DNA from: Rhizobium phaseoli | GTDB lineage: Bacteria > Pseudomonadota > Alphaproteobacteria > Rhizobiales > Rhizobiaceae | Length of the DNA: 64,000 nt | NCBI RefSeq assembly: GCF_003985125.1 | Contig: NZ_ML133568.1 | Span: 369,039-433,038 of the forward strand | Direction of reading: 5' to 3' | Part shown: one piece after another, positions 1-8,777 of the stretch | How the letters are laid out: each line of letters begins with the position of its first letter | Position numbering within the stretch: position 1 is the first letter of the stretch | Program-made: the position numbers and the translations under genes | Notes under the pieces: generated by a model | What the model saw: the letters and a program-made list of their open reading frames with translations, nothing else | The model's database searches: none | Told to the model about the DNA's origin: nothing

Positions 1-359
1 AGGTTGAGCACGCCGCGCTGCGAGACCATGGCGTTGAAATTGAAGTCTTGCTCCAGCCCCTCCCACAATTTCATCGACAGCTCGTAGAAGGGATTGTTGC
101 CGGGCAGCAGGTAGTTGGACCGGATGATCGTGGTGTTCCTGCCGATATTGCCGGAGCCGAGATAACCCTTTTCGAGGACGGCGACATTGGTGATGCCGAA
201 CTCCTTGCCGAGATAATAGGCGGTGGCCAAACCGTGACCGCCGCCACCGACGATGACGACGTCGTAATGCGGCTTCGGCGCCGGGTCGCGCCAGGCAGGC
301 GCCCAGCCTTTGTTGCCGCGAAGGCCGTTGAGGAAAATCGAGAGAGCGGAGTAGCGCAT
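1..359 (-). CDS. soxB: Sarcosine oxidase beta-like FAD protein, N-terminal part
   Basis: This is the first 119 residues of a flavoprotein whose 3' end lies outside the window. The N-terminus carries a dinucleotide-binding motif, [17 protein letters not shown], at residues 34-50, followed by [15 protein letters not shown]. This is the signature of the beta subunit of heterotetrameric sarcosine oxidase and of the related N-methylglutamate dehydrogenase subunit. The family oxidises N-methyl groups of sarcosine or N-methylglutamate, passing formaldehyde to tetrahydrofolate. The gene is divergent from the AraC-type regulator at 447 and lies beside glxBCD-glnT-purU, which fits methylated-amine or C1 metabolism. 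The start is the ATG read from 359. Sarcosine oxidase and N-methylglutamate dehydrogenase cannot be told apart from this fragment. Confidence 0.85.
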   Translation of the reverse strand, partial: MRYSALSIFLNGLRGNKGWAPAWRDPAPKPHYDVVIVGGGGHGLATAYYLGKEFGITNVAVLEKGYLGSGNIGRNTTIIRSNYLLPGNNPFYELSMKLWEGLEQDFNFNAMVSQRGVLN

Positions 360-420
360 GGGTCAATCCGAATGGAGTGGCCGCATGATGCCAGAAAGAC
401 CAGCGCGGACTTGCGCAATT

Positions 421-452
421 AGGACACTAATGAATATAAAAGGGACATGTCC
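421..452. promoter_or_regulatory. Palindromic site between soxB-like gene and its regulator
   Basis: GGACATGTCC at 443-452 is a perfect 10-base palindrome that contains the start codon of the regulator at 447. An AGGACA half-site lies at 421-426. The site sits in the only short gap between the divergent soxB-like gene and the regulator, so a self-binding role is possible. No binding consensus was matched. Confidence 0.3.
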
Positions 453-1406
453 TCGCCCGATACCAGAAATGTCCAGGAGATCGGCTTCATCCTGATCCCG
501 GGATTCGCGCTGATGTCCTACGCTTCGGCGACGGAGCCGTTGCGGGCAGCAAATCTTCTGGCTGGTCGCGATATTTATCGTCTGCGGACCTTCTCGCCGG
601 ACGGCGCGCCTGTTCTCTCCTCCTCCGGCGTGCCGGTGCCGGCCGAACCTCTTCCCATCAGGGGCGCGGGGCTCGGCACGGCCTTCGTCTGCGCCGGCGG
701 CTCGCCGCGCGACTGGCGCTATCCGGGCGTACTCGCCTGCCTCAGGCAGTTGTCGCGCGAAGGTGTCAGGATCGGCGGCATTTCGGGCGGTCCCTATCTG
801 ATGGCGGCCGCCGGACTGCTCGCCGGCCGCGACTTCACCATCCACTGGGAGTACGCCGCCGCTCTTCTCGAGGCCTTCCCCGATCTTTCGCCGCGCCAGG
901 CGCGCTTTATGATCGACGGCAGCAGAATCACCTGCGGCGGCGGCATCTCAGCCCTCGACATGATGCATGTGCTGATCACCGAGCGCATGGGGCCGGATTT
1001 CGCCCGCCGCGTCAGCGACTGGTATCTGCACACGGAGGTCAACGAACCGGCAGCGCCCCAGCGGGCGTCGCTCGCCGAGCGTTACGGCGTCCATCATCCC
1101 GGCCTGCTCAGCGTTCTCGAGCGTATGGAGGAGACGATCGAGATGCCGCTCGACCGCGCCGCCATGGCGCGCATCGCCGGTGTTTCCGCCCGTCATCTCG
1201 ACCGGCTCTTCTCGGCCCATCTCGGCACCACCTTCCTCGATCAATATCACAGGATCCGGCTGCAGCATGCTCACCGCCTGCTGAAGCAGAGCCCGCTTTC
1301 CGTCTCGGAGATCGCGGTCGCCACCGGCTTTTCCAGTCTCAGCCACTTTTCCCGGATGTTCCGCGCCCTCTATGGCATTGCGCCGCGACAGGCGAGGCGG
1401 GATTAG
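447..1406 (+). CDS. glxA: GlxA/GbdR-type AraC transcriptional regulator
   Basis: This 319-residue regulator has a DJ-1/PfpI-like amidase-fold N-terminal domain (about residues 10-175). Its C-terminal AraC/XylS domain has two helix-turn-helices (about 215-315, with the IAGVSARHLDRLF and IAVATGFSSLSHFSRMF helices). The usual DJ-1 nucleophile elbow reads ISGGPYLMA, so the domain has no catalytic cysteine and probably senses a ligand, as in GbdR-type regulators of glycine betaine and dimethylglycine catabolism. It is divergent from a sarcosine-oxidase-like gene and upstream of glxBCD and glnT, which are likely targets. The start is the ATG after AAAGGG. The symbol follows the glxABCD naming used in rhizobia. 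Confidence 0.8.
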   Translation: MSSPDTRNVQEIGFILIPGFALMSYASATEPLRAANLLAGRDIYRLRTFSPDGAPVLSSSGVPVPAEPLPIRGAGLGTAFVCAGGSPRDWRYPGVLACLRQLSREGVRIGGISGGPYLMAAAGLLAGRDFTIHWEYAAALLEAFPDLSPRQARFMIDGSRITCGGGISALDMMHVLITERMGPDFARRVSDWYLHTEVNEPAAPQRASLAERYGVHHPGLLSVLERMEETIEMPLDRAAMARIAGVSARHLDRLFSAHLGTTFLDQYHRIRLQHAHRLLKQSPLSVSEIAVATGFSSLSHFSRMFRALYGIAPRQARRD

Positions 1407-1483
1407 GTTTTCTTCACGGTTGAGGAACTTTCACCAGGGGGATAGGTTGGCATCGAGACAAAAGAGCAGGCGGCGGGACATTC

Positions 1484-2161
1484 ATGACAACCAAGCGTGA
1501 AACGGCAGAGCAACCGGACCATGGCGGACGCGCGCCCTTTTCCCAGGACCCGCACGCCGTTCGGGAGCCGAAGGAAAACAACCTCGAAATGGCGATCGGC
1601 CATGAGGTGCGGGCCTATCGCAAGAAACTCGGCATCACGGTCACCGATCTCGCCGCCGCCACCGGCATCTCGCTCGGCATGCTTTCGAAGATCGAGAATG
1701 GCAACATTTCACCATCGCTGACGACGCTGCAATCGCTGTCGCGGGCGCTCGGCGTGCCGCTGACCGCTTTCTTCAGGCGCTACGAGGAACCGCGCAATGC
1801 CGTCTTCGTCAAGGCGGGAGAGGGCGTCGAGCTCGAACGGCGCGGCACGCGCGCCGGCCATCAATATAATCTGCTCGGCCATATCGATAACAATTCGAGC
1901 GGCGTCATCGTCGAGCCCTATCTCATCACGCTGACGGCCGATTCCGATGTCTTCCCGACCTTCCAGCACGAGGGCATGGAGTTCCTCTACATGCTCGAGG
2001 GCGAGGTGGTCTATCGCCACGGCGACCAGCTTTTCCAGATGCAGCCGGGCGACAGCCTGTTCTTCGACGCCGATGCGCCGCATGGGCCGGAACAGCTGGT
2101 GAAACTGCCGAGCCGCTACCTCTCGATCATCAGCTATCCCCAACAAGTCACTAGAGGCTAA
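1484..2161 (+). CDS. XRE-family regulator with cupin domain
   Basis: This 225-residue protein has an XRE helix-turn-helix at about residues 36-90 (ITVTDLAAATGISLGMLSK, then ENGNISPSLTTL). A C-terminal cupin barrel at about 130-220 carries the pattern FPTFQHEGMEFLYMLEG. Such HTH-cupin proteins are small-molecule-responsive repressors or activators of neighbouring catabolic genes. It lies between the GlxA-like regulator and glxB on the same strand, 90 bases before glxB, so it probably tunes the glx-glnT operon. The first 30 residues are low in similarity to the domain, and an internal start is possible. Confidence 0.8.
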   Translation: MTTKRETAEQPDHGGRAPFSQDPHAVREPKENNLEMAIGHEVRAYRKKLGITVTDLAAATGISLGMLSKIENGNISPSLTTLQSLSRALGVPLTAFFRRYEEPRNAVFVKAGEGVELERRGTRAGHQYNLLGHIDNNSSGVIVEPYLITLTADSDVFPTFQHEGMEFLYMLEGEVVYRHGDQLFQMQPGDSLFFDADAPHGPEQLVKLPSRYLSIISYPQQVTRG

Positions 2162-2251
2162 TGTTGCCTTAAAAGAAAAATTTATTCTTCCCAGTTGAAG
2201 ACCGCAAACAGAGCTGTTACTCCTTTCGCAACATGAACGGAGGCACACGCT

Positions 2252-3157
2252 ATGTGCGGCATTGTTGGATTGTTCCTCAAGGACAAGAGCCTTGAACCCC
2301 AGCTGGGAAATCTGCTCTCGGATATGCTGATCACCATGACGGATCGCGGCCCGGATTCGGCCGGCATCGCGATCTATGGCGGTTCTGCCGAGGGCAAAGC
2401 CAAAATCACCATTCAGTCCGCCAATCCGGGCGCGGACTTCGAAGGCCTCGCCGGCGACCTCGAGAAGGCCGGCATCAAAGCCGAGGTGTCGGTCAAGAGC
2501 ACGCATGCGGTCGTCGAGCTCGAAGCCTCGAAGCTTGGCGCCGTGCGCAAGGCGCTTGCAGAGATCCGACCGGCGGTCCGTCTGATGGGATCGGGCGAAA
2601 GCGTCGAAATTTACAAGGAAATCGGCCTTCCCAAGGATGTCGTGGCGCGCTTCGGCGTGCGTGCGATGAGCGGCACCCACGGCATCGGCCATACCCGCAT
2701 GGCGACCGAATCCGCGGTCACCACGCTCGGCGCCCATCCGTTCTCGACCGGCGCCGACCAGTGCCTGGTGCACAACGGCTCGCTGTCCAATCACCACAAC
2801 CTGCGCCGCGAACTGATCCGCGAAGGCATGAGCTTCGAGACGCAGAACGATTCCGAAGTCGCCGCCGCCTATCTGACGGCCGAAATGGCCAAGGGCAAGG
2901 ATCTCGGCCAGGCGCTGACCGGCGCGCTCGACGATCTCGACGGCTTCTTCACCTTCGTCGTCGGCACCAAATCCGGCTTCGGCGTGGTGCGCGACCCGAT
3001 CGCCTGCAAGCCCGCCGTCATGGCCGAGACCGAGCAATATGTCGCCTTCGGTTCGGAGTACCGCGCGCTGGTCAACCTTCCCGGCATCGAAAATGCCCGC
3101 GTCTGGGAGCCGGAGCCGGCGACTGTTTATTTCTGGGATCACGACAAGGCCGCCTGA
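2252..3157 (+). CDS. glxB: GlxB, class II glutamine amidotransferase subunit
   Basis: This 301-residue protein begins MCGIVGLF, so Cys2 becomes the N-terminal nucleophile of a class II (Ntn) glutaminase. GHTRMATES and HNGSLSNH are the typical substrate-binding segments. It resembles the amidotransferase domain of glutamate synthase as a separate subunit, and MgsA of N-methylglutamate synthase. It should release ammonia (or accept an alkylamine) for transfer to 2-oxoglutarate by the GlxC/GlxD partners. GGAGG precedes the ATG. The downstream glxC starts after 68 bases, and the three split subunits are co-directional. The physiological substrate is not settled by sequence. Confidence 0.87.
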   Translation: MCGIVGLFLKDKSLEPQLGNLLSDMLITMTDRGPDSAGIAIYGGSAEGKAKITIQSANPGADFEGLAGDLEKAGIKAEVSVKSTHAVVELEASKLGAVRKALAEIRPAVRLMGSGESVEIYKEIGLPKDVVARFGVRAMSGTHGIGHTRMATESAVTTLGAHPFSTGADQCLVHNGSLSNHHNLRRELIREGMSFETQNDSEVAAAYLTAEMAKGKDLGQALTGALDDLDGFFTFVVGTKSGFGVVRDPIACKPAVMAETEQYVAFGSEYRALVNLPGIENARVWEPEPATVYFWDHDKAA

Positions 3158-3225
3158 GGGGCGCCTGACAGCAGGCGGCGGCTGACACCACCTACCAGAC
3201 AACCGAGGATTCCAACGAGGATTCA

Positions 3226-3912
3226 ATGCCGACATTCGATCTTTCCCACACCCCTCTTCGCGAATTGAACAGCGCGCTGCACGCCCTTTCCCAAGGCGCC
3301 AACGACACTGAATTCGAAGTCATCAATCCGCGCGGCAGCCATGCCGTCGCCGTCGGCATCGACAGCCCCGTCACGGTCGCGGTCAGAGGATCGGTCGGCT
3401 ATTACTGCGCCGGCATGAATGACGGCGGCAATGTGACGGTCCACGGCTCAGCCGGTCCGGGCGTCGCCGAAAACATGATGTCCGGCACCGTCGTCATCGA
3501 AGGCGACGCCAGCCAGTATGCCGGCGCCACCGGGCGGGGCGGCCTGCTCGTCATCAAGGGCAATGCGGCCTCGCGCTGCGGCATTTCGATGAAGGGCATC
3601 GACATCGTCGTGCACGGCAGCATCGGCCATATGTCGGCCTTCATGGGCCAGTCCGGCCATCTTGTCGTGCTCGGTGACGCCGGCGAGGCGCTGGGGGATT
3701 CGCTCTACGAAGCCAAGCTCTTCGTCCGCGGCACGGTCAAGAGCCTCGGCTCCGACTGCATCGAGAAGGAGATGCGGCCGGAGCATCTTCAGAAGCTTGC
3801 CGAGCTCCTCGAGCGCGCAGGGGTCACGGGCGTCAGGCCCGAGGAGTTCAAGCGCTACGGCTCGGCCCGCAAGCTCTACAATTTCAACATCGACAACGCC
3901 GACGCGTATTGA
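3226..3912 (+). CDS. glxC: GlxC, GXGXG-domain glutamate synthase subunit
   Basis: This 228-residue protein corresponds to the C-terminal right-handed beta-helix (GXGXG) domain of the glutamate synthase large subunit as an independent polypeptide. It shows repeated glycine turns such as GSVGYYCAGMNDGG, GGLLVIKGNAASRCG and GSIGHMSAFMGQSG. The domain is structural and joins the amidotransferase and synthase domains. It matches MgsB of N-methylglutamate synthase in size and context. It lies 68 bases after glxB and 14 bases before glxD, so the three are almost certainly cotranscribed. Confidence 0.85.
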   Translation: MPTFDLSHTPLRELNSALHALSQGANDTEFEVINPRGSHAVAVGIDSPVTVAVRGSVGYYCAGMNDGGNVTVHGSAGPGVAENMMSGTVVIEGDASQYAGATGRGGLLVIKGNAASRCGISMKGIDIVVHGSIGHMSAFMGQSGHLVVLGDAGEALGDSLYEAKLFVRGTVKSLGSDCIEKEMRPEHLQKLAELLERAGVTGVRPEEFKRYGSARKLYNFNIDNADAY

Positions 3913-3926
3913 GGCGAGGGACATCC

Positions 3927-5255
3927 ATGAGCTATCACAACCCCTATACCCCGCCACGCAAGTCCGCGACCTTCGACGACTATACGCTCGCCGAAATCCG
4001 CCGCGCGGCGGCAACCGGCATCTACGACATCCGCGGCGCCGGCACCAAGCGCAAGGTGCCGCATTTCGACGATCTGCTGTTTCTCGGCGCCTCGATTTCG
4101 CGCTATCCGCTCGAAGGCTATCGGGAGAAGTGCGACACGACTGTTGTGCTCGGCTCACGCTTCGCCAAGAAACCGATCACGTTGAAGACGCCGATCACCA
4201 TTGCCGGCATGAGCTTCGGCGCGCTGTCCGGCAATGCCAAGGAAGCGCTCGGCCGCGGTGCGACGATTGCAGGCACCTCGACGACGACAGGCGACGGCGG
4301 CATGACGGATGAGGAACGCGGCCATTCGCAGACGCTGGTCTACCAATATCTGCCCTCTCGCTACGGCATGAATCCGCGGGATTTGCGCCGCGCCGATGCG
4401 ATCGAAGTCGTGGTCGGCCAGGGCGCCAAGCCCGGCGGCGGCGGCATGCTGCTCGGCCAGAAGATCTCCGACCGCGTCGCCAATATGCGCAACCTGCCGA
4501 AGGGCATCGACCAGCGCTCGGCCTGCCGCCATCCGGATTGGACCGGCCCCGACGATCTCGAAATCAAGATCATGGAGCTGCGCGAGATCACCGATTGGGA
4601 AAAGCCGATCTACGTCAAGGTCGGCGGCGCGCGTCCCTATTACGACACCGCCCTTGCCGTGAAGGCCGGTGCCGACGTCGTCGTGCTCGACGGCATGCAG
4701 GGCGGCACGGCGGCGACCCAGGACGTCTTCATCGAGAATGTCGGCATGCCGACGCTCGCCTGTATTCGCCCGGCCGTTCGGGCGCTGCAGGATCTCGGCA
4801 TGCATCGCAAGGTCCAGTTGATCGTGTCGGGCGGCATCCGCTCCGGCGCCGACGTTGCCAAGGCGCTGGCGCTCGGCGCCGACGCGGTGGCGATCGGCAC
4901 GGCCGCACTTGTTGCCATCGGCGACAACGATCCGCGCTGGGAAGAGGAATATCAGAAGCTCGGCACGACGGCCGGTGCCTATGACGATTGGCATGAAGGC
5001 AAGGATCCGGCCGGCATCACCACCCAGGACCCGGAACTCGCCAAGCGGCTCGACCCGGTCGCGGCCGGCCGCCGGCTCGCCAACTACCTGAAGGTGATGA
5101 CGCTCGAGGCGCAGACGATCGCGCGTGCCTGCGGCAAGAACCATCTGCACAACCTCGAGCCGGAAGACCTCGTCGCCCTGACGATCGAGGCCTCGGCCAT
5201 GGCGCAGGTGCCGCTCGCCGGCACCAACTGGATCCCCGGCAAGGCCGGTTTTTAA
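3927..5255 (+). CDS. glxD: GlxD, FMN-binding glutamate synthase-like subunit
   Basis: This 442-residue protein is the FMN/synthase domain of glutamate synthase as a separate subunit. It shows the loop GQGAKPGGGGMLLG, KVGGARPYYDTALAVKAGAD, and the FMN-phosphate site GGIRSGADVAKALALGADAV. It should catalyse reductive transfer of nitrogen to 2-oxoglutarate, giving glutamate or, by analogy to MgsC, N-methylglutamate from methylamine. The ATG at 3927 follows GAGGCGAGGG and is preferred over an in-frame start 18 bases upstream that would overlap the glxC end. A short stem and a T-run overlap the stop codon near 5236-5253, but the stem is too weak to call a terminator. Confidence 0.87.
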   Translation: MSYHNPYTPPRKSATFDDYTLAEIRRAAATGIYDIRGAGTKRKVPHFDDLLFLGASISRYPLEGYREKCDTTVVLGSRFAKKPITLKTPITIAGMSFGALSGNAKEALGRGATIAGTSTTTGDGGMTDEERGHSQTLVYQYLPSRYGMNPRDLRRADAIEVVVGQGAKPGGGGMLLGQKISDRVANMRNLPKGIDQRSACRHPDWTGPDDLEIKIMELREITDWEKPIYVKVGGARPYYDTALAVKAGADVVVLDGMQGGTAATQDVFIENVGMPTLACIRPAVRALQDLGMHRKVQLIVSGGIRSGADVAKALALGADAVAIGTAALVAIGDNDPRWEEEYQKLGTTAGAYDDWHEGKDPAGITTQDPELAKRLDPVAAGRRLANYLKVMTLEAQTIARACGKNHLHNLEPEDLVALTIEASAMAQVPLAGTNWIPGKAGF

Positions 5256-5334
5256 GAACACCCGGCCGGGCGCGTTTGGGAGGATGCGGCCGGCTTCATC
5301 ATCAAGTGTCTAAGATCAACATAAGGGGACAAAC

Positions 5335-6642
5335 GTGACACTGGACCTCTCGCAATACGCTGCCGAAAAAGGCATCAAATATTTCATGATCAGCTATACG
5401 GACCTGTTCGGCGGCCAACGCGCCAAGCTGGTCCCGGCCGAAGCCATCGCCAATATGCAGAAGGATGGCGCGGGCTTTGCCGGCTTCGCGACCTGGCTCG
5501 ACCTGACGCCGGCCCATCCCGACTTGTTCGCCGTTCCCGACGCTTCCTCCGTCATCCAGCTGCCCTGGAAGAAGGACGTCGCATGGGTCGCCGCCGATTG
5601 CGTCATGGACGACCAGCCTGTCGAACAGGCGCCGCGCGTGCTGCTGAAAAGACTGATAGCCGAGGCTGCGAAAGAGGGGCTCAGGGTCAAAACCGGCGTC
5701 GAGCCGGAATTCTTTCTCATCTCGGCCGACGGCTCGGTGATTTCGGATCAGTTCGATACCGCCGAGAAGCCTTGTTACGATCAGCAGGCGGTGATGCGCC
5801 GCTACGACGTCATCGCCGAGATTTGCGACTATATGCTCGAGCTCGGCTGGAAGCCCTATCAGAACGACCACGAGGATGCGAACGGCCAGTTCGAGATGAA
5901 CTGGGAATATGACGATGTTCTGAAGACGGCGGACAAGCACTCCTTCTTCAAATTCATGGTCAAGTCGGTCGCCGAAAAGCACGGGCTTCGCGCTACCTTC
6001 ATGCCGAAGCCCTTCAAGGGCCTGACCGGAAACGGCTGCCATGCCCATATTTCGGTCTGGGACGTCGACGGCAGGGTCAACGCCTTCGCCGACAAGGAGA
6101 TGGCTTTCGGCCTCTCGGCGCAGGGTAAGACCTTCCTCGGCGGCATCATGAAACATGCCTCCGCACTTGCCGCGATCACCAATCCGACGGTCAATTCCTA
6201 CAAGCGCATCAACGCGCCGCGCACCACCTCCGGTGCCACCTGGTCGCCGAACACGGTGACCTGGACCGGCAACAACCGCACCCACATGGTGCGCGTGCCG
6301 GGGCCGGGACGTTTCGAGCTGCGCCTGCCGGATGGGGCGGTCAACCCGTATTTGCTGCAGGCGATCATCATCGCCGCCGGCCTCGACGGCATCCGCAGCC
6401 AGGCAGATCCCGGTCCGCACCACGATATCGACATGTATGCCGAGGGGCACCTGGTGAAGGACGCGCCGCGGCTGCCGCTCAACCTGCTCGACGCGTTGCG
6501 CGCCTATGATGCCGACGAGGGCCTCAAGGCGGCGATCGGATCGGAATTTTCCGCCGCCTACCTCAAGCTCAAACACCGGGAATGGAACGCCTACTGCTCG
6601 CATTTTACCGAGTGGGAGCGGGTGAGCACGCTCGACATCTGA
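5335..6642 (+). CDS. glnT: Type III glutamate-ammonia ligase
   Basis: This 435-residue glutamine synthetase-fold enzyme belongs to the rhizobial type III isozyme. It shows the ATP/metal-binding pattern KPFKGLTGNGCHAHIS and the C-terminal RVPGPGRFELRLPDGAVNPY. The family joins glutamate with ammonia using ATP. Close relatives join glutamate with methylamine (gamma-glutamylmethylamide synthetase, GmaS). The start is GTG, 7 bases after AAGGGG. It lies 79 bases after glxD and before purU, forming a nitrogen/C1 unit. The location next to N-methylglutamate-pathway homologues leaves ammonia versus methylamine open. Confidence 0.87.
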   Translation: MTLDLSQYAAEKGIKYFMISYTDLFGGQRAKLVPAEAIANMQKDGAGFAGFATWLDLTPAHPDLFAVPDASSVIQLPWKKDVAWVAADCVMDDQPVEQAPRVLLKRLIAEAAKEGLRVKTGVEPEFFLISADGSVISDQFDTAEKPCYDQQAVMRRYDVIAEICDYMLELGWKPYQNDHEDANGQFEMNWEYDDVLKTADKHSFFKFMVKSVAEKHGLRATFMPKPFKGLTGNGCHAHISVWDVDGRVNAFADKEMAFGLSAQGKTFLGGIMKHASALAAITNPTVNSYKRINAPRTTSGATWSPNTVTWTGNNRTHMVRVPGPGRFELRLPDGAVNPYLLQAIIIAAGLDGIRSQADPGPHHDIDMYAEGHLVKDAPRLPLNLLDALRAYDADEGLKAAIGSEFSAAYLKLKHREWNAYCSHFTEWERVSTLDI

Positions 6643-6743
6643 GCGGCCGGCCGACATCTTCGATGCGCGCCGACACGCCGGGCTGACAAGCTTCGGCGTG
6701 ATCGCATCCCCAGGCAGCTGATCCGGCCAAGAAAGAGACAGCC

Positions 6744-7628
6744 ATGAAAAACGTCGTACTCACCGTAACCTGCAAATCGACGCGCGGCATCGTTGCGGCG
6801 ATTTCGAGCTATCTGGCCGAGAAGCGCTGCAACATCATCGACAGCTCGCAGTTCGACGATCTCGATACCGGCAAGTTCTTCATGCGCGTCAGCTTCATTT
6901 CGGAAGAGGGTCTGGCCGGCTCGGCGATCAGCGCCGATTTTGCCGCCGTCGCAGCGCCCTTCGAGATGGACTATGATTTCCACGACAGCGAAAGCCGCAT
7001 GAAGGTGCTGCTGATGGTGTCGCGCTTCGGCCATTGTCTCAACGACCTGCTCTACCGCTGGAAGATCGGCGCCCTGCCGATCGACATCGTCGGCGTCGTC
7101 TCCAACCACTTCGATTACCAGAAGGTCGTCGTCAACCACGACATCCCCTTCCACCACATCAAGGTGACCAAGGAGAACAAGCCGCAGGCCGAAGCCCAGC
7201 TGGTCGAGCTCGTCAACCAGACCGGCACCGAGCTGATCGTGCTTGCCCGCTACATGCAGGTCCTCTCCGACCAGCTCTGCAAGCAGATGTCGGGCAAGAT
7301 CATCAACATCCACCATTCCTTCCTGCCGTCCTTCAAGGGCGCCAATCCCTACAAGCAGGCCTATGAGCGCGGCGTAAAGCTGATCGGCGCCACCGCCCAT
7401 TACGTCACCGCCGATCTCGACGAAGGCCCGATCATCGAGCAGGACACGGCCCGCATCACCCACGCCCAGAGCGCCGAGGACTATGTCTCGATCGGCCGCG
7501 ACGTCGAAAGCCAGGTGCTGGCCCGGGCCATCCACGCCCATATCCATCACCGCACCTTCATCAACGGCAACCGCACCGTCGTCTTCCCGGCAAGCCCGGG
7601 AAGCTACGCCTCCGAACGCATGGGGTGA
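6744..7628 (+). CDS. purU: Formyltetrahydrofolate deformylase
   Basis: This 294-residue protein has an N-terminal ACT domain (residues 1-80) and a formyltransferase-fold C-terminal domain. The catalytic region is INIHHSFLPSF, followed by GATAHYVTADLDEGPIIEQD. It hydrolyses 10-formyl-tetrahydrofolate to formate and tetrahydrofolate. Beside a sarcosine-oxidase-like demethylase this would drain one-carbon units and regenerate tetrahydrofolate. The start follows AAAGAGACAGCC. Its last 45 bases reappear in diverged form at 15337-15381 in the same orientation (see that entry). Confidence 0.92.
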   Translation: MKNVVLTVTCKSTRGIVAAISSYLAEKRCNIIDSSQFDDLDTGKFFMRVSFISEEGLAGSAISADFAAVAAPFEMDYDFHDSESRMKVLLMVSRFGHCLNDLLYRWKIGALPIDIVGVVSNHFDYQKVVVNHDIPFHHIKVTKENKPQAEAQLVELVNQTGTELIVLARYMQVLSDQLCKQMSGKIINIHHSFLPSFKGANPYKQAYERGVKLIGATAHYVTADLDEGPIIEQDTARITHAQSAEDYVSIGRDVESQVLARAIHAHIHHRTFINGNRTVVFPASPGSYASERMG

Positions 7629-7670
7629 ATGCCCCGGTCAGCCGACGCCGTCCGGAAGTTTGGGCAAGTC

Positions 7671-8492
7671 TCAGGACGCCGGACGCTTTCCGAAGCCGAA
7701 CGTCTTGCGCAGGCTGCTGTCAACCGCTTTTGCCGGCATAAATCTGCGCAGCCGGCTTAGAAGCGTCGCCTGGCCGCCGGCCGGTTGACGCATTTTGTAG
7801 GGGCCGTTGATTGCCGCCAATATCTTCTCCGCGACGGTTACAGCCGACGGCGCGGTTTTGATCTGGGCTTGTACCGCCTTGATCGTCGCCTCGGCCTGCG
7901 CTGCATAGGCTCCCAGGGGTGCCGCGGTCTGTGCTGCGTTTACATCGAGCTTGGTGTTGGTGAAGGTCGGTTCAACCAGCACGACGCGCACGTTGAACTC
8001 ACGAATTTCATGATCCAGCGACTCGGACAGCCCTTCGAGCGCATGTTTGCTGCTGGCATATATTCCCATGAACGGCGCCGGCAGGAAGCCGAGGACCGAG
8101 CTGATATTGATGATCAGTCCGCTGCGAGCGGCGCGCATGGAGGGCAAGGCAGCGCGGATCATGCGCAAAGGGCCGAAAACATTGGCATCGAATACCGTGT
8201 GCGCTTCGGAAGTCGACGTGTTCTCGACAGGGCCGACCAGCGAAACGCCGGCATTGTTGACCAGGATGTCGATCTTGCCTGCCTCGGACAAAACCCATTG
8301 AACAAAATTGGAGACCGAAGCGTCATCGGTCACGTCGACAGTTCCATAGCGTACGCCGGGGATAGCGTTGACACGGCTAGGGTTGCGTACGCCCCCAAAG
8401 ACCTGGAAGCCGTGTTGCGTGAGAAGGCGGGCTGACGCTTCACCGATACCGGAGGATGCGCCGGTAATAACGACAACTCTGTTTTGGGACAT
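7671..8492 (-). CDS. Short-chain dehydrogenase/reductase
   Basis: This 273-residue classical SDR has the cofactor motif TGASSGIG near the N-terminus, NNAG (in VNNAGVSLVGP), and the catalytic YASSK. It should be an NAD(P)-dependent oxidoreductase of unknown substrate. The C-terminal 30 residues are basic and extend past the usual core. It is isolated on the minus strand, convergent with purU. A 21-base perfect inverted repeat lies 128 bases upstream of its start, together with a sequence shared with the TetR promoter at 14646 (see the sites at 8620 and 14584). It may therefore be regulated by that TetR. Confidence 0.85.
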   Translation of the reverse strand: MSQNRVVVITGASSGIGEASARLLTQHGFQVFGGVRNPSRVNAIPGVRYGTVDVTDDASVSNFVQWVLSEAGKIDILVNNAGVSLVGPVENTSTSEAHTVFDANVFGPLRMIRAALPSMRAARSGLIINISSVLGFLPAPFMGIYASSKHALEGLSESLDHEIREFNVRVVLVEPTFTNTKLDVNAAQTAAPLGAYAAQAEATIKAVQAQIKTAPSAVTVAEKILAAINGPYKMRQPAGGQATLLSRLRRFMPAKAVDSSLRKTFGFGKRPAS

Positions 8493-8619
8493 GCATGCTC
8501 CTTGGCTTTTGGCGCGAGTGGTTGATGACGTGCTTCAATAGAAGGTCGGAACTTTTCACCCCGTCGCCAAAGGACAGCTCCTCAGAACCTGGCACCAAAG
8601 CACGTAAGATTTCGATCGA

Positions 8620-8640
8620 CATCTATAATCGTTATAGATG
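8620..8640. promoter_or_regulatory. Perfect inverted repeat, likely operator upstream of the SDR gene
   Basis: Arms CATCTATAA and TTATAGATG (9 bases each) are separated by TCG. The right arm runs into TATAGATGTCAA, which also occurs at 14611-14622 upstream of the TetR gene at 14646. Arm length and AT-richness suit a TetR- or MarR-type dimer site. The site lies in the 285-base gap between the SDR start and the 3' end of the next minus-strand gene. Confidence 0.5.
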
Positions 8641-8777
8641 TCAATCGAAATATAAAATCAAGCACTTTTTGTTTTGCGGCGATTTTTTCCGATGATCGCG
8701 CCACCAAACCCGCACGGACATGGCGCCGAACCCGAAGGCCCGCCGACATTTCGGCGGGAGCATGAGCCTGAACGGGC

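Noticed and set aside
1709..3235. A 508-codon minus-strand frame antisense to the XRE gene and glxB
   Set aside because: It is a by-product of strong GC bias in the third position. The plus-strand genes are recognisable families and this frame is not.
5236..5253. Short CCGGC/GCCGG stem with T-run at the glxD stop as a terminator
   Set aside because: Only a 5-base-pair stem overlapping coding sequence, and glnT downstream is likely in the same operon.
4155..5261. A long minus-strand frame antisense to glxD
   Set aside because: Same reason: shadow of a well-supported gene, with low-complexity composition rich in Arg, Asp and Gly.
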